A DNA stretch of 6,578 nt, from the NCBI GenBank assembly GCA_002392325.1, contig DGGS01000177.1:1-6578 (forward strand), read 5' to 3'. The notes beneath the pieces were generated by a model. That model worked only from the letters and a program-made list of their open reading frames with translations, ran no database searches and had not been told where the DNA came from. The DNA is from Bacteroidales bacterium UBA3868. Its GTDB lineage: Bacteria > Bacteroidota > Bacteroidia > Bacteroidales > WCHB1-69. A program made the translations under genes and the position numbers. Positions 6,365-6,578 of this stretch are shown piece by piece; the stretch's first letter is position 1, and each line of letters begins with the position of its first letter.

Positions 6365-6578
6365 ATGCAACTAGTTGAAATAGAAGATATTTTATTCAAT
6401 AACAAGTCATTGGTGTTTACCGCTGAAGACAAGAAACGGATGATGGACAGTTTCCATTATCTGAAGGAGTTTTCAAAGGATAAAATCATATACGGCATCA
6501 ACACTGGATTCGGTCCGATGGCACAGTATCGTGTCAACGATGAAGATGTGAAAGCTTTGCAATACAACATCATCCGCA
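6365..6578 (+). CDS. HAL/PAL/TAL-family aromatic amino acid ammonia-lyase, 5' part
   Basis: The first 71 codons of an ammonia-lyase that eliminates ammonia from histidine, tyrosine or phenylalanine using an autocatalytic MIO cofactor; the right edge cuts it. The signature is IIYGINTGFGPMAQYRV at 41-57, with Tyr43 at the position of the catalytic loop tyrosine, followed by LQYNIIR at 65-71. From memory, FLKEFS...KVIYGVNTGFGPMAQYRI...LQYNLIR of Flavobacterium johnsoniae tyrosine ammonia-lyase aligns very closely, more so than classical HutH. In Bacteroidota such lyases supply coumarate for flexirubin-type or related aryl-polyene pigments. The specificity residues and the MIO Ala-Ser-Gly triad are beyond the window, so hutH cannot be excluded. 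The ATG at 6365 has no Shine-Dalgarno sequence and sits about 34 bases after the predicted transcription start. Confidence 0.9.
   Translation, partial: MQLVEIEDILFNNKSLVFTAEDKKRMMDSFHYLKEFSKDKIIYGINTGFGPMAQYRVNDEDVKALQYNIIR

Overview
The window looks like chromosomal DNA of a Bacteroidota bacterium, most likely order Bacteroidales. Three things point there. Three intergenic sites match the Bacteroidota -7 promoter element TAnnTTTG exactly, and no clear Shine-Dalgarno sites precede the genes. One gene encodes a secreted beta-propeller protein with a type IX secretion (T9SS) C-terminal sorting domain, a system essentially confined to this phylum. The D-lysine aminomutase subunit fits an amino-acid-fermenting anaerobe. 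I see no insertion sequence, CRISPR array, tRNA, rRNA or phage gene.

Left part, minus strand (1-1465): a family 2 glycosyltransferase gene is followed, after a 69-base gap, by the 5' part of kamD, the alpha subunit of D-lysine 5,6-aminomutase, which runs off the left edge. A promoter-like site precedes the glycosyltransferase. No TAnnTTTG site was found in front of kamD, so the two may share a transcript.

Divergent intergenic region (1466-1614): two back-to-back TAnnTTTG elements serve the two directions. The plus-strand leader consists of about five degenerate A(A)ACCTT-like units ending at the rbfA start codon. A similar A/C-rich, roughly 8-10-base periodic leader precedes kamD.

Central operon, plus strand (1615-6259): rbfA (30S maturation factor), a LolC/LolE-type ABC permease with a TTG start, a PorZ-like T9SS cell-surface protein, and recO (recombination mediator). 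Gaps are 2, 10 and 10 bases, with no promoter-like site inside them, so the four are probably co-transcribed. Two of the four proteins (the permease and the PorZ-like protein) are likely to act in the cell envelope; the other two are cytosolic housekeeping factors.

Right edge (6260-6578): an AT-rich gap with a perfect TAnnTTTG element leads into the 5' end of an aromatic amino acid ammonia-lyase gene. Its first 71 residues resemble the Flavobacterium johnsoniae tyrosine ammonia-lyase type, the kind found in flexirubin/aryl-polyene-type pigment clusters. The window stops just before the residues that would help separate histidine from tyrosine specificity.

Most of the region is recognisable. 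No wholly new system is visible. The points most worth following are the PorZ-like gene inside a housekeeping operon, the periodic leaders, and the possible pigment cluster starting at the right edge.
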